Assembly: GCA_031284765.1 (NCBI GenBank)
Contig: JAITXK010000169.1
Location: forward strand, 1 to 7,700
Length of the DNA stretch: 7,700 bases
From: Candidatus Symbiothrix sp.
Lineage (GTDB): Bacteria; Bacteroidota; Bacteroidia; Bacteroidales; Azobacteroidaceae
Direction of reading: 5' to 3'
Shown here: positions 7,301 through 7,700 of the stretch, one piece after another
Layout: each line of letters starts with the position of its first letter
How positions within the stretch are numbered: the stretch's first letter is position 1
Notes under the pieces: generated by a model
Database searches by the model: none
The model's input: only the letters and a program-made list of their open reading frames with translations
Told to the model about the DNA's origin: nothing
Made by a program: the position numbers and the translations under genes

Positions 7301-7700
7301 GGCAACCTTTTTCGCAATGAAGATGTTTTTTGTTTCATGTCCTGTCAGCGAATAAACGTCAAACGCCCGCTGTTCATTATCGTAGGCAAAACCGATGTAT
7401 TGCCAGTTAACATTATCGAGAGCGCTTACCGAAGTAAATGTTTCTTTACCGAATTTGACCACCACTTTATTGTTAGCGTCAAATCCAAGCGAGAAGTCAT
7501 TGCCATGGGCAAAAAGCGTACCTGCTTGTCCGGGAGTGCGTTGAAACCAGGCTTCGATACTGAAAGGCTTGTTGGCCAGCACAATATTGGCTTCGGTAGT
7601 TGCCGGTTGCGTCGCATCCAGTTTCAGAGCGACTGCATCGTCAATCAGATTACCGTTGAGGATGGCTTTTACTGAGATATTCCGGTCGGCTACATAGTTG
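4346..7700 (-). CDS. Large modular T9SS-secreted surface protein with LamG-like and BACON-like domains, 5' end outside window
   Basis: The frame is open for 1117 codons from the right edge to TAA at 4346-4348. A GTG at 7580-7582 could be taken as a start, but the 39 codons before it are open and in frame, and it falls just ahead of a domain, so the true start is beyond the window. Numbering visible residues from the edge: LamG/concanavalin A-like domain 1 at about 45-168; a LIGYWQLNEGHG linker at 188-199; LamG-like domain 2 at about 227-417, ending with GLIAYYPFEKT; a BACON-like beta-sandwich at about 524-622 (NWTISNVPSWLTVS); module A copy 1 at about 635-739; two WNW repeats at about 748-912; module A copy 2 at about 938-1032; and a T9SS type-A sorting domain at 1042-1117, ending ALIFK. 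LamG folds usually bind glycans or proteins. No catalytic domain is visible. The product should cross the outer membrane by T9SS and be anchored or released. Only three cysteines are present (271, 667, 968). Confidence 0.93.
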   Translation of the reverse strand, partial: NYVADRNISVKAILNGNLIDDAVALKLDATQPATTEANIVLANKPFSIEAWFQRTPGQAGTLFAHGNDFSLGFDANNKVVVKFGKETFTSVSALDNVNWQYIGFAYDNEQRAFDVYSLTGHETKNIFIAKKVAAPYSGNGKLYVGAKADNSNAFTGAVHDITLWNATRIIADASADKNTVKTGTERNLIGYWQLNEGHGKVAQDKARSRHLSLPNENYWYLQNVNKAVSFNGTSNHLLINTTNIPVSSDESYLVEFWFKGQTQANATLFSCGDGVIESNASNKLSIGFDANRKLILKAKGGSYSLSNADFLDNSWHHLALNSIRNGSTIVYVDGTAIKQLSGTAVGGLQGATIALGARRYTLDNVSYTTNNFFKGSIDEVRIWKASVTADVIRRNIYNRLSGNENGLIAYYPFEKTFINAYSQQVTEGTLEDRVIENPETGLAPAAPATGSSTFTDQSPALKEARTLENVAHTWTASNNKVVINIVEPAYRIENSTLEMTVSGILDLNNNPVAQPIAWSAYVNMNRLNWSDSELIISKEYLDEKTVEVFISNESGKEENWTISNVPSWLTVSKLYGSLKPLSNEKLTFKVKSSTPVGSYEDILYLTGSNQIDAPLGLSLKVSSPKPDWSVNPANFESSMNLIAQLHFEGAVSEDAEDLVAAFVNDTCIGVASPVYYSNYDAYYIITNIYGNDDWDGRKVTFKAWDASTGEIYPVVSTGATDVVFVANKLYGSIAVPVILNAENKVEQQMQLSKGWNWLSLNIRPDDLSVGNVFQSVRSNTVLLKSKTGIGVVENNKWVVGSDLTAIEIAKMYKLNVNASVPFRLIGNKVNPLETLVSIRKNWNWIGYTPQFSLSTQDALADLEAVEGDLIKGQSQFAIYAGNAWIGPLQTLAPGKGYLYQSQANSDKQFHYPSVSSALRSAQYIAVPSYWIPVDENAYPGSMSIIAVVKNGNEIVSDVEVGVFAGDECRGAQATLDNGLLLLSVAGDDNQIPLTFKVYEPSSDAVSNPVQTLTFREDAIYGSASEPYVIQLSPAGLTQLTANNLRIYPTQVKNVLHVDSDDHTLRAIRIYDVSGSIVRGIDNASSANTINVSALSQGVYIVAVETTGGERFTALIFK
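4349..4576 (-). other. T9SS (Por) C-terminal sorting domain of the large surface protein
   Basis: The last 76 residues show the type-A T9SS signal: NLRIYPTQVKNVLHVDS at the start, RAIRIYDVSGSIVR in the middle, NVSALSQGVYIVAVET next, and a terminal strand FTALIFK ending in a basic residue. This beta-sandwich domain guides the protein to the PorU/PorV machinery and is normally removed during secretion. Its presence implies that the organism carries a T9SS. Confidence 0.93.
4604..4888 (-). repeat. Module A, copy 2 (VFAGDECRG type)
   Basis: The copy covers about residues 938-1032 of the visible protein. Matching phrases are MSIIAVVKNG, VGVFAGDECRG, PLTFKVYEPS and DAIYGSASEPYVIQL. It is about 10 residues shorter than copy 1 because the middle loop is shorter. 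It sits directly before the T9SS sorting domain. Confidence 0.75.
4964..5458 (-). repeat. Tandem WNW repeats (two copies)
   Basis: Two units of about 80 residues lie at 5216-5458 and 4964-5203. Unit 1 opens with LSKGWNWLSLNI and unit 2 with IRKNWNWIGYTP. Each continues with a helical stretch, a strand ending in NKWVVG or NAWIGP, and a turn with MYKLNVNAS or GYLYQSQANS. They resemble uncharacterised repeats common before T9SS sorting domains in Bacteroidota surface proteins. Their function is unknown. Confidence 0.75.
5483..5797 (-). repeat. Module A, copy 1 (AFVNDTCIG type)
   Basis: The copy covers about residues 635-739 of the visible protein. Key phrases are MNLIAQLHFEG, VAAFVNDTCIGVA, KVTFKAWDAS and NKLYGSIAVPVIL. 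The same phrases recur in the same order in copy 2 at 4604-4888. I do not recognise a named domain family with certainty; it reads as an extracellular beta-sandwich. Confidence 0.75.
6449..7567 (-). repeat. Two LamG-like domain copies within the surface protein
   Basis: Two copies of a LamG/ConA-like lectin fold lie at about 7196-7567 and 6449-7021. Both carry matching strands, SLGFDANNKVVVKFG in the first and SIGFDANRKLILKAKG in the second. Both start with a phrase of the type FSIEAWF or YLVEFWF and end with a D-I/V-T/R-L/I-W motif (HDITLWNAT, DEVRIWKAS). They are diverged at the DNA level, so this is an old domain duplication, not a recombination hot spot. Confidence 0.85.

Overview
The window looks like chromosomal DNA from a member of the Bacteroidota, probably order Bacteroidales. 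Three things point there: a type IX secretion system (T9SS) C-terminal sorting domain on the largest protein, TAnnTTTG-type promoter -7 boxes with no clear Shine-Dalgarno sequences before the genes, and a DUF3127-type OB-fold protein next to a Bacteroidota-style AddB-like nuclease. The species cannot be named from this sequence alone.

Layout. Positions 1-876 hold two genes on the minus strand: tsaE (tRNA t6A biosynthesis ATPase) and, 10 bp downstream, an exported or membrane-anchored DNA/RNA non-specific endonuclease that runs off the left edge. Positions 877-966 are a short divergent promoter region with a -7-like box on each strand. Positions 967-4230 hold a plus-strand pair 9 bp apart: a 128-aa OB-fold protein with an SSB-like acidic tip, and a 955-aa AddB/RecB-type protein. 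The latter has an inactivated helicase part, a PD-(D/E)XK nuclease and an Fe-S cysteine staple. Positions 4231-4345 contain a perfect 20-bp hairpin that can terminate transcription from both sides. Positions 4346-7700 are a very long minus-strand gene, open through the right edge. It encodes a modular cell-surface or secreted protein: two LamG-like domains, a BACON-like domain, a nested A-W-W-A set of repeats and a T9SS sorting domain.

How the genes relate. The plus-strand pair is best read as a DNA-repair unit in which an SSB-tail protein is co-transcribed with an AddB-like nuclease. The helicase partner expected for the nuclease is not in the window. The T9SS protein is a separate, convergent unit and probably binds glycans or another extracellular ligand. 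No mobile elements, CRISPR arrays, tRNAs or rRNAs were seen, and no stretch over 300 bases lacks a gene. Most of the window is ordinary housekeeping sequence. The least familiar parts are the repeat architecture of the T9SS protein and the SSB-tail/nuclease pairing.
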